Under the pieces are notes generated by a model. It was not told the origin of the DNA and made no database searches. It saw nothing but the letters and a program-made list of their open reading frames with translations. A stretch of DNA of 61,582 bases, from contig LUCW03000120.1 in the NCBI GenBank assembly GCA_001586965.3, positions 135,001-196,582 of the forward strand. Direction: 5' to 3'. Both the position numbers and the translations under genes were made by a program. Origin of the DNA: Sphaeroforma sirkka. Its lineage: Eukaryota > Opisthokonta > Ichthyosporea > Ichthyophonida. This document shows, piece after piece, positions 1 through 10,202 of this stretch (the first letter of the stretch is position 1; each line of letters starts with the position of its first letter).

Positions 1-797
1 CTCTGGTGGCTATTGTTATGGTGAACATCGACTTGCGGATCACATGACTTTCCAGAGCTACTGTCCGGTCCACTAGATTGTCTTGATTGCTGCCCACTGG
101 TGTTTTCACAGTCCACAAACCCGTCTTCAGAGGGTTGACAGTCCTCACTTGTGTTCTGATAGGCCTCTAGTCGTGCACTCGGGTGATGGCTGTGGTAGCC
201 TCGGGAAGAATTACCGGCTCTGCCATGTTGGTGTCTGACTTGAACAGGCCTGCTCCAGGTATTTGAATAACTGGTAGACGCAGATCTCTCGAGGTGGTGA
301 TTAGTTCCAATATTTGTATCTTGGGCAGGATTATTCACATAGCCAAAACTTGATGCTGCTGTGTCGGAGCAGCAACCCAAACTTTCAAAATAAGAATGCG
401 ACGGATTCTCACTTTCAGCGTAATATTTGGCATCCGTGCTACCACTCGAGCTCTCATTCGAATTGTGATAAGTGAGAGTATCGGAATCAACTCTATTGTC
501 AGTAGTTCCCGACGAGTAGCCCGCGTCAGTGCGTACTACGGTGTTACAACTGGAACCAGTTTCACTACCTTCTCTATCTAGGATATGACGGGCGGTATTT
601 ACTGGCATTGCTGACCGCACATTGTTTGTACCGTCCGCATATGGTTGGAATACTGTGAACCTTGGGGTACTCTCATCTCTTGAGTCGTGTGATGAATCGT
701 TTGATCTTGACTCGTTTGACATTGAATAATCCGACTTTTCTGATCCTTGAAGTATGCTACTAATGGAAAAGGATCCAAACTGGCTCTCAGGTGGCAT
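1..797 (-). CDS. Partial Ser/Asn-rich protein with an eh1-like motif (N-terminal 265 codons)
   Basis: The reading frame begins at an ATG (complement of 795-797) and stays open to the window edge, so the C-terminus is missing. The visible part is rich in Ser, Asn, Asp, Thr and His, with no membrane segment or signal peptide. Residues 10-16 read FSISSIL, which fits the eh1 (Groucho-binding) pattern F-x-I-x-x-I-L. In animal homeobox, Fox and T-box regulators that motif often sits near the N-terminus of a disordered Ser-rich region. No DNA-binding domain is visible, so a regulator is only an inference. All of its roughly dozen Gln codons are CAA or CAG. It is the best candidate here for a functional host gene, because the frame is long, clean and unrelated to the surrounding transposons. 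An intron further along cannot be excluded. Confidence 0.72.
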   Translation of the reverse strand, partial: MPPESQFGSFSISSILQGSEKSDYSMSNESRSNDSSHDSRDESTPRFTVFQPYADGTNNVRSAMPVNTARHILDREGSETGSSCNTVVRTDAGYSSGTTDNRVDSDTLTYHNSNESSSGSTDAKYYAESENPSHSYFESLGCCSDTAASSFGYVNNPAQDTNIGTNHHLERSASTSYSNTWSRPVQVRHQHGRAGNSSRGYHSHHPSARLEAYQNTSEDCQPSEDGFVDCENTSGQQSRQSSGPDSSSGKSCDPQVDVHHNNSHQ

Positions 798-996
798 CGT
801 GTTGATAATAGTAGAAATGTGTAGGTTACTGTGTACTTTTTAACGCGATTTTCACAATGAGATACGAACGCGGGTACATATAAGTTGTCTCTCAAGTACA
901 GATTTCATTATGGCGTGCCCTGCTACCAATTGTTCTGTATATATCCAGTTGACGCGACAATAAAAAGACCCCTTCATAGAGTGCGACTATTTTATA

Positions 997-1004
997 TTTA
1001 TATA
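997..1004 (-). promoter_or_regulatory. TATA-box candidate for the left-edge gene
   Basis: On the minus strand this reads TATATAAA, about 200 nt upstream of the ATG of the left-edge gene. The position suits a core promoter with a 5' UTR of about 170 nt. The region is AT-rich, so a chance match is possible. Confidence 0.3.
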
Positions 1005-1079
1005 GCACAATATGCTAATCTCTCTCTGATTCATTCCAAAAAAATTGTATCGGTATCCCATACGTTTGGTTTTCAATAA

Positions 1080-2900
1080 AATTACAAAATGAGTGAATCT
1101 GTGAGTGACAGACTGAGTATATAAATGGAACCTATTTTGTACCCAGAGTTATCCCATTTCCTCAAATATTGGACTTTGGACTATTTGAACGATGTTTCTT
1201 TACTCTCATTGCCCTGTGAGTTATGTTTCAATAGCACAAGAGAGAGAGTAAAATATTTAGAATAACCAACAGCTGTAGTCTGCATCCCTCTGTAGACTTC
1301 ACTGTGTAGTAAATCGTTCGCCGATTTGTTTAAAAAAAAATGGCCCTCAGCCGCCTCATCAGACAAAAAGGCATTTAGGACAACAAAAGTTTGTGTCAAA
1401 AAGAATTGTTTTAAAAAAAAAACTTCGATTTTGGAGACGGTTTGTATTTTTAACTACATTTTTTTCTTCGTTCCAGGTCCCTCGGTCTTTATAGAGTCTG
1501 AGAAAAAGGTCCAAACTCCAGAGTGACAAGACTCCAGACAATGCTATTCCGTCCTCGCCCACCCCCCAGAAAAGAGTCACACTCAGAGTTAAGCACTCCT
1601 ATTTTTATATACCTTATGTATAATTTTAATACTTTCTGTCCAGTTTTTTGGGCTACTTTTATGTACATATATGTTTACTCCATAAAAATAATATTGTTTC
1701 ATTATTTCAATTTTTAGTACGATATACGTATATAAATATTTTGCGGCCTTGTTGTGGGGTGGTCGGTTGATAGACCTACAGAGCTCCTTCATTTACACAA
1801 AGTTCGAAAACTGATAGTGGCATTAAATAAGAAGAGGCAGAGTATATTAGTTTTTTTTTAAACAACAATTTTTGTGGAAAAACTGATGAGGTACTCTTCA
1901 ATGTCATTGAACCAGTAATTGTAAGCCTAGTAATACTTTTTAAACGCTGTCCATACAATATTACATTCCTTTATGAATTTCAACGCTCACAAGAGTCGCA
2001 GTCTAACATTGTTTTGTTTTTTTCTTTTTGTTTTTGAAGAATGCAACAAACTGAAAAAAAAGGGCTTTTGGTTTGATTTCAGAAGGCTCTGGAGTCTATG
2101 GTTTTGGACAAAAATATGAATAAATAGATTATTATATTATGTATTCTTATATATATATTATTTTTTTTCAAAAAAGTGATACATACTTTTTTTTTAAATA
2201 TAGATTCGTTTGGAGGCTATGATATATAAAATATAATAAAGTAAACCCCCCCCAACCTACGGCCCAAGCCTACGGCCTCAGGAAAACGAAATATAGTCGC
2301 AACTCAACCATATCCTTCTAAATTATACATCACAACTCCCATATAAAAAAAATATTTGTTTTAAAATAAAACATATAAAATATTGGACAGAGAAAGGGGG
2401 GGATTTTTACTGTAGAGGTTGACCCAGAGATACCTTAAGAAATAAATTTCATTGGCACTCAGATAGCACAACTTCTTCATTTTGACAAATAATAAACGAA
2501 TTCTCACTTTCATCCCGATCGGACCATTGGTTCAAAAGTTATAAAAGTGCGATATGTAAAACCGGAGGGCACTTTCGAAATGCGATCAAGAATCAAGGTT
2601 CAATTTCGTTTTACATTTATACGTAAACAGCGAAATTCCTTAAATTAACGTACTATGACAAAAATAGAGCGCCCAAATCCACGATAGGAACACCAATGAA
2701 ACGCGAGATAACATGGCCCGCCACTTCACAAAAAAAGTCGGCTTCAAAATACCGACATATACGAGTGCACCAACCCAGACGTACGCAAAGTGCAACGGTT
2801 TGTCTACTTTGTAGGCAGTTTTTGATGTTTGATTTGATGTTGGGTGTCTGTGTGTTTATGTATTTATGTCTGTGACTAGTCGAATACATGCCTTTGAATC
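1080..2900. other. AT-rich stretch without recognisable genes
   Basis: The short open frames here (60-80 codons) overlap on both strands, have no domain-like composition and look like chance. There are several A/T homopolymer runs and a short repeat of 'cctacggcc' near 2258-2275. I see no tRNA, LTR end or coding signal. Confidence 0.5.
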
Positions 2901-2941
2901 ACTCTCGTGTTTAATCTTTCTTGGAATCTAACCCGTTTACT

Positions 2942-3142
2942 ATGCATAGTATTGCTAATTTGTGTAAATCGACATCAGACATCGAGCAAGATGATGCTGT
3001 ACAGGATTACCCTATGCATGAAAAGGTCGTCAGCAATGAACATCAAGGATGGAGTCATCCACAAGGTGTGCAGTATGATAGTGGCATATCAAGTTTTATG
3101 CAAAACTTGCCTAGCACGATGGACAACTCGCGATCTGTGTGA
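2942..3142 (+). CDS. Possible first exon or small ORF, 66 codons
   Basis: The frame runs from an ATG at 2942 to a TGA at 3140-3142. Its composition (acidic, His/Gln/Ser, few repeats) looks more like protein than the other small frames in this stretch. The start reads MHSIANLC, loosely like an eh1 motif. It points away from the left-edge gene. There is no homology I can recognise, and a short chance ORF is equally possible. Confidence 0.22.
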   Translation: MHSIANLCKSTSDIEQDDAVQDYPMHEKVVSNEHQGWSHPQGVQYDSGISSFMQNLPSTMDNSRSV

Positions 3143-3525
3143 AAGACTTTCGGACTCTGACTATCATCGCTTTGCGCGTTGGTGGCTTGCTATAAAAATC
3201 AAAAACGTTAACGATAGCTATCATCAGAGCGACCATAAGGCCGCGTGCATGCAAAAGTACACAAACATCCATATGCGTATATATGTGGTGTAGTGTTTGT
3301 GTGCAACATTTTGTGTTCAGTTTGTAGAAAAACAACATCCATCTACCAATAGAAAATGATAAAAAATATCTAATCAGAAATTGGCGGATAAATTGTATAA
3401 TTTTATTTCTAACCGGTCCCATTTCACTGCTGTCCCAACCGATTCTGAGTCGGATCAGTAGATATTCAAATTTGATTTCTTGATTGAGTAAAAAAAACCC
3501 CTTGATCCGTTAGTACTCGCCCTAA
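3143..3525. other. No feature seen before family A element
   Basis: AT-rich sequence up to the LTR of element A. Longer frames on the minus strand (3111-3422) look like chance. Confidence 0.4.
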
Positions 3526-4120
3526 TGTAGAAATACGGCCTCCGGACAGTCTAAAATATCAAGATCAATTGAGATAATAGATTGGTTTTTATTTGTATTT
3601 TAAATAATTTAATACAAGCTCTTTTTCCAATATTTCCAAAGTGTTCTAAATTCACTCTGATGGCTCTAATAGCCTGAGTATCTGGTATGACTCATCTACT
3701 TGGACCTATTTGAGACATTAGTAGATGTAGGATATTATAAACTAAATTTTATAATCTTCGAACTACTACTTATAGATTTTGGTCCTCCCGCCAATCATTA
3801 AAATCCAATAAGTCTTTTTCTTTTTTTAACTTTTCTTCAGATGGAACTTTATTTATATCAGCTAATGTATTAACGTGACTTGCGTTATTATGTCTATTTA
3901 CAAATTAGGCAAGTGGTCATGAACTCTTAGTACTTCTAGTGAAAAGTATTCAATAAAGAACAGCTAGAGGTACGCCCTGTGTGATCGAGGATATTTAGGC
4001 TCTTAACAAGAGGCAGTCCCGATCATTCTTACACAAGCTACCACTGCTAAATCCTAACTGACTAAATTGTATTTTAGATTATTATAGTTTGAAACCTAGT
4101 AATTTCCATCGAAGTTTCGA
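3526..4120 (+). repeat. 5' LTR of family A copy A
   Basis: It starts TGTAGAAATACGG, and its far end matches the ends of two solo LTRs of this family (28717-29265 and 54911-55508) that are flanked by target-site duplications. That fixes the family LTR at roughly 545-600 bp. It contains a CAATAAAG polyadenylation-like signal near 3950. The last bases are CGA instead of the CA end seen in the solo LTRs; copy D shares this change. No TGG primer-binding site follows. Confidence 0.82.
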
Positions 4121-4199
4121 TATTTTTCAGTTATTTAGTAGTTACAGTAGTGTACTGCTTCTAGACTGTCTGACATCGATTTACTATCCAGCAAATACT

Positions 4200-4469
4200 A
4201 TGGCTAAGGGTACTTCTAAAGGCAAGGGAGCCGCTAGCTCTAAGCCTGCTAAGCCTGCCGAGGTTTCTGAGGTCCCTGTGGAAACCCCTAGCCTGTCTGG
4301 AGTTGAGCCTGCCGAGGAAACTGTTGGGTCGAGTAGTTGGATCCTCTCAATCTTGACGCCAATTGAACCGCACTGAAGCGCTCTTGAAGGAGCTAGCGGC
4401 AGCAGCAGTTGTGGACCCCTCTACCGTGTCCCACTTGGCTGATATTCTTCCTACCGAAGAAGAAAAAAA
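4200..4469 (+). pseudogene. Family A gag, N-terminal segment (broken)
   Basis: The gag start is the ATG at 4200 (MAKGTSKGKG, a Lys/Gly/Ala-rich start shared with the copies at 13271 and 55637 on the minus strand). Compared with copy D, an internal deletion after residue ~40 shifts the frame, giving a stop at 4374-4376. The sequence homologous to the D segment 'ELAAAAVVDPS' continues in another frame up to about 4450. The protein would be the structural Gag N-terminus. Confidence 0.7.
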
Positions 4470-4553
4470 ATTCGGGCCTAGTTTCGAACCCGAGACCTAC
4501 TGGTTTACCAGCCGGTACGTGTACCACTAAGCCAGTTACCACTGGCGAACGAG
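4470..4553 (-). other. tRNA-like sequence embedded in gag (antisense)
   Basis: Read on the minus strand it has an A-box match, TGGCTTAGTGG (4524-4534), and a B-box-like GGTTCGAAACT (4480-4490), spaced as in a tRNA gene. It also has short hairpins (GCCAGT/ACTGGC, GGTAC/GTACC, CTGG/CCAG) and weak GTTCG/CGAA(T) end pairing. A normal D stem and a clean acceptor stem cannot be drawn, so it is tRNA-derived rather than a working tRNA. The same sequence sits at the same place in copy D (54344-54424), so it predates the split of the two copies. Confidence 0.5.
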
Positions 4554-4642
4554 GAAATATTTCAAAGTTTAATCTCTATAGCTCTGATGCTACCATTGAC
4601 CATCCTCTTGACAAACCTAACCCTGTCAGAGGATATGATCGT

Positions 4643-5851
4643 ATGGAACTCGATGAGGCTTACCATCCTCGTAATATCGACCCTCATTTGCCAACTAACC
4701 CTGGTAATCACGATTTTCGCAATCGCTACACCAGTACCTCGTTAGAGAGTTCCCGCTCTAATCCTGAGGATGAGGAAATGAGAACCAGACATACTCGTCT
4801 CAGGCTATTACGCTCTGGTATGCAAGTCCTTGAGGACCGTCTATTGAATGACTCTCACCTTGACGATAGGAAAGCGGATAACATTCGCTATCTAATCGAA
4901 AACAAGAGAAAGGAAATAGACACAATCTTGGCACTAGCAGCCCGTAGCACTGACCATGAGCCTCATGAACACTTAGAATCAAGCTTTATAAAGCAGCTAG
5001 GTAACGCGCAGGCTGAGGTCGATTTCTCTACTAATGAGAGTACAGTGGAGACACTGAAGGCCTTCGACCAACTTAAGGAGTCTGCCAGCCTTAAGGATAA
5101 GCAGATGATGAATGCCTGTATTCATTTCTGTGAACCAGGCGAATGGCGAACTATCTTGAAGGCTCATGAGCCCAACTGGAAAGCCCTACCCTGGCACCAG
5201 TTGCGTGATAATATACTTAACACCTTTTTTGAAGATGCACGTGACCGTGAACTTCTAGAGTCTCGCAAGTTCTTTGCGAACGATACCACTATTCGAGATG
5301 CTCTAGCTCATATGACACATATGAATACTCGGATGGGTGGTCGTACCTATACTGGCGAATATTTATTAATTTGTCAGATGATGGAGACTCTGGGAGCTAA
5401 CCTCTTTAAGAAAGTCAATGATGACATCATCGCCTATGGTGATTTGCGATCTATACCTTGGTCTGTCTTTGAGAAGATAGTTCACAAGCATACCAATTCC
5501 TCTACTAGAGTACTTAGTACCACGAGCTACACCCAGCCCACTAAGCGAAACGCAGTAGAGACTAATACTGCGCGTAGTACTAAGAAACCTCGCACTACTA
5601 CTGGAGGGGGTACTGGCTCTACTTCTACCGAACCGAAAGGTGAAAAGAAGGTGAGAGCGCCTTGCAAGAAGTGTGGTTACAACCTCACAAAACGTAATGG
5701 CAAGTGGAATGGTAGACACGACCCTGTTAAGTGTGCACCAGGCAAGCCAGATTTTGGACACTATATGAAAGAGTGTGCTATTTGCAAGGGTACTAACGGT
5801 TGGCACAAAGAGGATTGCAAGGATCTACCGGACGTCCAAGTTAAGCACTGA
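4643..5851 (+). CDS. gag: Family A Gag (capsid and zinc-knuckle region)
   Basis: Homologous to the minus copies at 53043-54251 and 12338-12990. The ATG at 4643 (MELDEAYHPRN) is used here as a clear in-frame start, but open coding sequence extends upstream to the tRNA-like insert. The middle is a helical capsid-like region. The C-terminal 110 residues are basic, then a Cys/His cluster: CKKCGY, a W..RH..C group, then CAICKGTNGWHKEDC (C-x2-C-x4-H-x4-C), i.e. zinc knuckles expected to bind element RNA. The stop is TGA followed by CAG, and pol continues in the same frame. Confidence 0.85.
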   Translation: MELDEAYHPRNIDPHLPTNPGNHDFRNRYTSTSLESSRSNPEDEEMRTRHTRLRLLRSGMQVLEDRLLNDSHLDDRKADNIRYLIENKRKEIDTILALAARSTDHEPHEHLESSFIKQLGNAQAEVDFSTNESTVETLKAFDQLKESASLKDKQMMNACIHFCEPGEWRTILKAHEPNWKALPWHQLRDNILNTFFEDARDRELLESRKFFANDTTIRDALAHMTHMNTRMGGRTYTGEYLLICQMMETLGANLFKKVNDDIIAYGDLRSIPWSVFEKIVHKHTNSSTRVLSTTSYTQPTKRNAVETNTARSTKKPRTTTGGGTGSTSTEPKGEKKVRAPCKKCGYNLTKRNGKWNGRHDPVKCAPGKPDFGHYMKECAICKGTNGWHKEDCKDLPDVQVKH

Positions 5852-5860
5852 CAGTACCAT

Positions 5861-7467
5861 ATGTGTGCACTAGAGCAAGATTATGAGAAAATGTTTAATA
5901 AAATCTATACCAAAGGAGATGAACGTATCTTTCAAACAGTTTTCGTAAATGGAAAAAAGTTATGGCACTATTTGATCCAGGGGCTGAAGTCTCTGCTATC
6001 TCATGCCGAGTAGCCTACGTTACAGATATGGCTGTCCATAACGAAACAACTGATTTAATCTTGGGAAATGGCAAAGTTACTACTTGCGAACAAGCCATTG
6101 ACTATGCACACATAATGCTGTCAGATAGAAGAGAAGTGAAGACTCACCTAATCGTTACTGACATGTCTCAGAAATACGATTTAATTATAGGTATGACTGA
6201 TCTTCTCAGTTTAGGTATAACACTCACTGGTCTGCCTAATGGGCTAGACCCGAATAAAGATCAGTCAGATGATAATATGTTAAAGATACCTAAACCTCCG
6301 GAAGGTGAAGCAAAGGATATGATTCCGCACTTCACCGATATAATTATGGACTTAATTATACAAAACAGGAAGATTGCAATAACTGACTGGTGTATGTTTA
6401 AGTTCTCTAATGGGTACGTTAGACTTGACTTAACAAACGTCGACTTCTCTAAGTTAAAGTGTCCTTCACATAACTACGTGAGTTGGAGACACAAAGACGT
6501 TGTCAAAACCCAAATCGAAGATTGGTTAAAACAGGGTCTAATTGAAATCAATTATGATGCAACCCCAGTTAACTTAGCTCTCTTAGCGGTCGATCAATAT
6601 AAATCTGATGGAACGTTTAGTAAAACAAGAGTAGTACTAGACCTGTCGCCAATCAACAAACTAATTCCGCAACATAGTTTTCCCTTACCTAAGATAAGCG
6701 AGATACTACGCAAAATGGAGGGTGCGACTATCTTTTCCAAGATAGACTTAAAAGCTGCATTCCATCAACTACAGATATATGAGCCTCATAGGAAATACTT
6801 TTCCTTTACTTGGCAAGGTAAGAAGTACCAGTTTAAAGGTGCACCTGAAGGCTTACACATGTTACCTTCTTTTTTCCAACAAGTTATGATGGAACTATTT
6901 GCGGACCTGTCGTATAACGTATCAGTCTATTTAGATGATATAGTTATCTTTACAAAGACAGCACATGAACATGCTAAACTCGTTAAAGAAGTCTTAAAGC
7001 GACTTAATCATGCTAAACTTAAGATTAACGAAGACAAGTGTCCTTTTGCTAAAGATACTATACACTTACTTGGCTACAAAGTATCTGCAGCAGGGGTAGA
7101 AATTGGTCCTGGCAAGAAACAGTTTCTGTTGGATTTATCAACACCAATTACTGGAAAAGATGTGAACTCTGTGTGTGGGTTTGTTAACTTCTTCTCGGAT
7201 TCGGTACCGCATCTTTCTCATTACTTAAAGCCTTTCAGTCACCTACGGCTGCACAAAGGACCTTTGGGAAAGCTTTGGACTAAAGAATGTGATGATGCAT
7301 TTAAACCAGTCAAAAGTAAAGTAATGGACGCACCCATCATGCAGTACCCTGTGGATGGTGTCCCATTCCAAGTAGCAACCGACGCTTCAGATCGAGCGGT
7401 AGGTGGAGTGCTTTACCAAACGATAAATGGTAAACCGCGCTACATACAATGCTTTAGCAAGAGTTAA
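5861..7467 (+). CDS. pol: Family A pol: protease and reverse transcriptase (interrupted)
   Basis: Pol starts at the ATG at 5861, 9 nt after the gag TGA and in the same frame. A one-base deletion near 5952-5960 compared with copy D breaks the frame, so the long open part begins at 5962. Protease: the active site reads LFDPGAEVSA, i.e. Asp-Pro-Gly instead of DTG/DSG, with a later LIIGM flap-like segment. RT: LKAAFHQL, the FKGAPEGLHMLPSFFQQVM block and the catalytic YLDD (VYLDDIVIF). The connection region and the RNase H start follow (ATDASDRAVGG). The frame ends at a TAA (7465-7467) where copy D has a Tyr codon. Confidence 0.88.
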
Positions 7468-8245
7468 CATAAGAGTCAACGGAATTACCCTACCGTTAAA
7501 CAAGAGCTCCTTGCTATAGTTACTGCGCTAAGACAGTTTAAAGACTACCTTTATGGAAGTTACTTTACTGTCGCCTGTGATCAAAAGTCTTTAACATACT
7601 TAAAAGATATGAACCCTGATTCACAGTTGGTGAGCCGCTGGCATGACATTATTGCCAAGTTCGCTTTTAATATAACACACATTCCAGGAATACATAACCA
7701 TCTTCCTGACATGCTCTCTCGACTTGTGCCCGACTACCAGAAAACAGTCAAAGAGTTATTAGCAACCGATTGGATGCTAAATAAGAAGAAATGGTTTAAC
7801 CTCGCTCAATCACGATGGGGTCCATTTACTGTTGATATGTTCGCCGCAGAACATAACAAACAGGTTTCTGAATATAGGTCGTTGACTCACCCAAAAGGTG
7901 ATGCATTTCAGCTTGACTCATCAAAGCATAATGCGTGGGCTAACCCACCTTGTCAACTTATCGCACAGTTGTTAAATTATGTTAATATTACTAAATCTAC
8001 CATTACGCTGTGTTGTCCCTTACGTAACTCCGACCCATGGATACGTGATTTAATTAATATGATTCAAGACGAACCTATTTATGTCGACCGTGAAACCGAC
8101 ACGTTCTTGTATCAGGGATCCTATTCTATTAAGAAGACACCTTGGAAACACATCATTGTTTGTCGCATCGGTCCTGCAGGTACCACTAAGTGGAAACCCT
8201 CAACCGAATTCTTAGCTAAACTAGAGGAGTCTAAAAGAGTTTGAA
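7468..8245 (+). CDS. pol: Family A pol: RNase H end and Dam-methyltransferase-like domain
   Basis: This continues the RT frame after the TAA at 7465. It covers the RNase H C-terminal half (VACDQKSLTYL, then HIPGIHNHLPDMLSRL) and then about 150 residues not typical of Ty3-type pol: a WGPFTVDMFA motif, a DAFQLD segment, WANPPC (7936-7953), and a closing KTPWKH segment. The order VD-LFA ... W-x-NPP resembles the Dam-type N6-adenine methyltransferase domain found after RNase H in DIRS-type elements, where NPP is followed by an aromatic residue. Here Cys replaces the aromatic. A one-base A insertion near 8233-8236 ends the frame (copy D lacks it). Confidence 0.75.
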
Positions 8246-9457
8246 TAAAAGCTCAAGACTCGTACAACACATGCACCCAACAAGATTGCAGTCGAGGTAA
8301 TGCCGATTGAAACGGCATTAGATCGTAAAAACATGGAACTAGCTAAGGCCATGGATCAAAGACTCAAAACTCTAAGAGAACATGAAGCTCGCACTCAACT
8401 ACTTAAAGCGCTGCTTAAAGAACAGCCAGGAGTTGCGAAACAACTGAAGAAGATACTTCAACAATCTAATGTTGTCAATTATGTATCTCAGGAGTCTAGC
8501 CCTCCTGATACTGAGGTTGCCCTTTCCAACAGGACTATAGTTCATCCAGCCAGCGTTACGCAGAATCTGACTGGCTTAGAGGAGCTCGAAAGTAGAGTTA
8601 AAATTATACATAATTTAACGCATCGAGCATATGAGCATACTTATAAAATGGCTATTCGTGCAGGGCTTGATCACCCGGCGCTGAAAGAAACCATACGTGA
8701 AGTATACCGACGCTGTACTGATTGTGAAAAGAACCAGATCAAGCGATACGGTTGGGCACCCCTAAAAAGTGTGACAGAAGACCAACCGATGCGCCGAGTC
8801 ATAGTCGATTTGGTTAAACTCCCGCGATCCAAGCATACTGGCGATGTTTATATCTGTCATTTCTTATGTGTGGCTTCGGACTATAACTTGCTTTATGCAA
8901 TACCGAACAAACGTCCACAAACAGTGGCAGAATTATGCTATCACGTCTTTAATGACTTCGGTTTCCCCCGAGTACTATGTTCTGATAACGGTAGTGAGTT
9001 TTGTACCGACGTATTGGAGGCACTTATACTCGTATCAGGCATGACCCATAGGCGTGGTGTTCCTTACAAACCTCAAACGCAGGGTGCAAATGAGACACGT
9101 CATAGAGAACTTAAGAAACTCTTGCGTACTACACTAGACGACGTTGAGGATATGTGGCCTTATCATTTGAAATGGGTTCAGACTCAAATGAATAACTGCA
9201 TGAATCCTCAAACTGGAACACTCCCGTTTCACTATTTCTTTGGCCGCTATAGTGAATTACAAGCAACGTTTGATAAAACTGCGCCCGAGAAACACGTTAC
9301 CCCGTGGCTACAAAAGATCGAGCATATGCAGACCGTTGTTTACCCCTGTTTACTCGAGCACAAGAATCGCGTCCTACTTAAAGCGTATGACCGATGGAAG
9401 AACACTAAGAACATTGTTCAGTTCAAAGTTGGCGATTACGCTAACATTATAAATTGA
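8246..9457 (+). CDS. pol: Family A pol: integrase
   Basis: The frame continues one base shifted, with a TAA at 8246-8248 where copy D has CAA. A coiled N-terminal linker is followed by the HHCC zinc-binding motif (H...H...CTDC, about 8620-8725). The DDE core has the first Asp in VIVDLVKL, the second in CSDNGSEF, and the Glu in QTQGANETRHRELK. A target-region block (NPQTGTLPFHYFFGRY) follows. The frame ends at a TGA (9455-9457) where copy D has CGA. Integrase joins the cDNA to host DNA. Confidence 0.88.
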
Positions 9458-10075
9458 AACGCCAACGTTACCGAACTCTCTTCTAAGACGATAGGACCTT
9501 TTGTTATCTCCTACCATAATGAGAAGAGTGATACTTACGAAGTGAATAACATTGATGGTACTAGCGCAACCAATCTAGGCATTCACCGTATCCCTACCTC
9601 CGAACTCTCATTCGCTCGCTCATTTGATTCTGATGTACCAGTTATGGAGTCACAAGTCAAAGATATAATTGACAAAACATCCGAAGACGGTTACACTTAC
9701 TACATGACCCGTTTCATGGATGGGACAGTAGCTTGGCTAACCTCCAATGCATTTCGTGAATCTCGCGACTTTCTTCGTATCTTTAATAAGAAATGGAATA
9801 AGCGTATACATAAGAACACACGAGATAAACGAAAAGGGTTTCCTCAGGTGACTACAAACCCTGACGGATCTGAAATTCCCTATTTGCCACCTACTTCCTA
9901 CGTGACTAAACTTTCTGATCTGCTTACCAACAGTGCAGAAAATTGTTCAAACTTACCTACTAATGAAAAACAGCCTTTGGCTATTACCTTACCAAATATT
10001 AAATGTAAGGCGCCTACATCGGAAATGGTTACTGGACCAAATACTAAACGACATAGAGTACAACATGAGTCTTGA
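9458..10075 (+). CDS. pol: Family A pol: integrase C-terminal region
   Basis: Same frame as the integrase after its TGA. It begins with an SH3/GPY-like segment (TIGPFVISYHNEKSDTYEVNN) that in copy D is continuous with the integrase. It ends in a basic Pro/Thr/Lys-rich tail at TGA 10073-10075. No chromodomain is recognisable. Confidence 0.75.
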   Translation, partial: NANVTELSSKTIGPFVISYHNEKSDTYEVNNIDGTSATNLGIHRIPTSELSFARSFDSDVPVMESQVKDIIDKTSEDGYTYYMTRFMDGTVAWLTSNAFRESRDFLRIFNKKWNKRIHKNTRDKRKGFPQVTTNPDGSEIPYLPPTSYVTKLSDLLTNSAENCSNLPTNEKQPLAITLPNIKCKAPTSEMVTGPNTKRHRVQHES

Positions 10076-10192
10076 ACTCGTACATATAGGTACATACTTA
10101 CTCGATAAGTCATGACCGAAACCGTTTTTAATTTGGTTTTCGCTTTACCAACTAGATCGTATCTTAACGTACGTTCGTAGTTCTAAAAGCTA

Positions 10193-10202
10193 CTGGGGGC
10201 TA
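10193..10202 (+). promoter_or_regulatory. Polypurine tract of family A
   Basis: TGGGGGCTA lies directly before the 3' LTR start (10203), where plus-strand priming is expected. Copy D has the equivalent tract next to its 3' LTR (48704-48712). The core is nearly all G, like those of families C and E. Confidence 0.65.

Noticed and set aside
2907..3293. 128-codon plus-strand ORF
   Set aside because: Overlaps the better-looking frame at 2942 in another phase and has random composition.
3972..4077. Spliceosomal intron in the family A LTR (AGGTACGC ... CTGAC ... TTTTAG)
   Set aside because: The donor and acceptor words fit, but solo LTRs show the whole segment is part of the LTR and there is no coding reason or transcript evidence for splicing.
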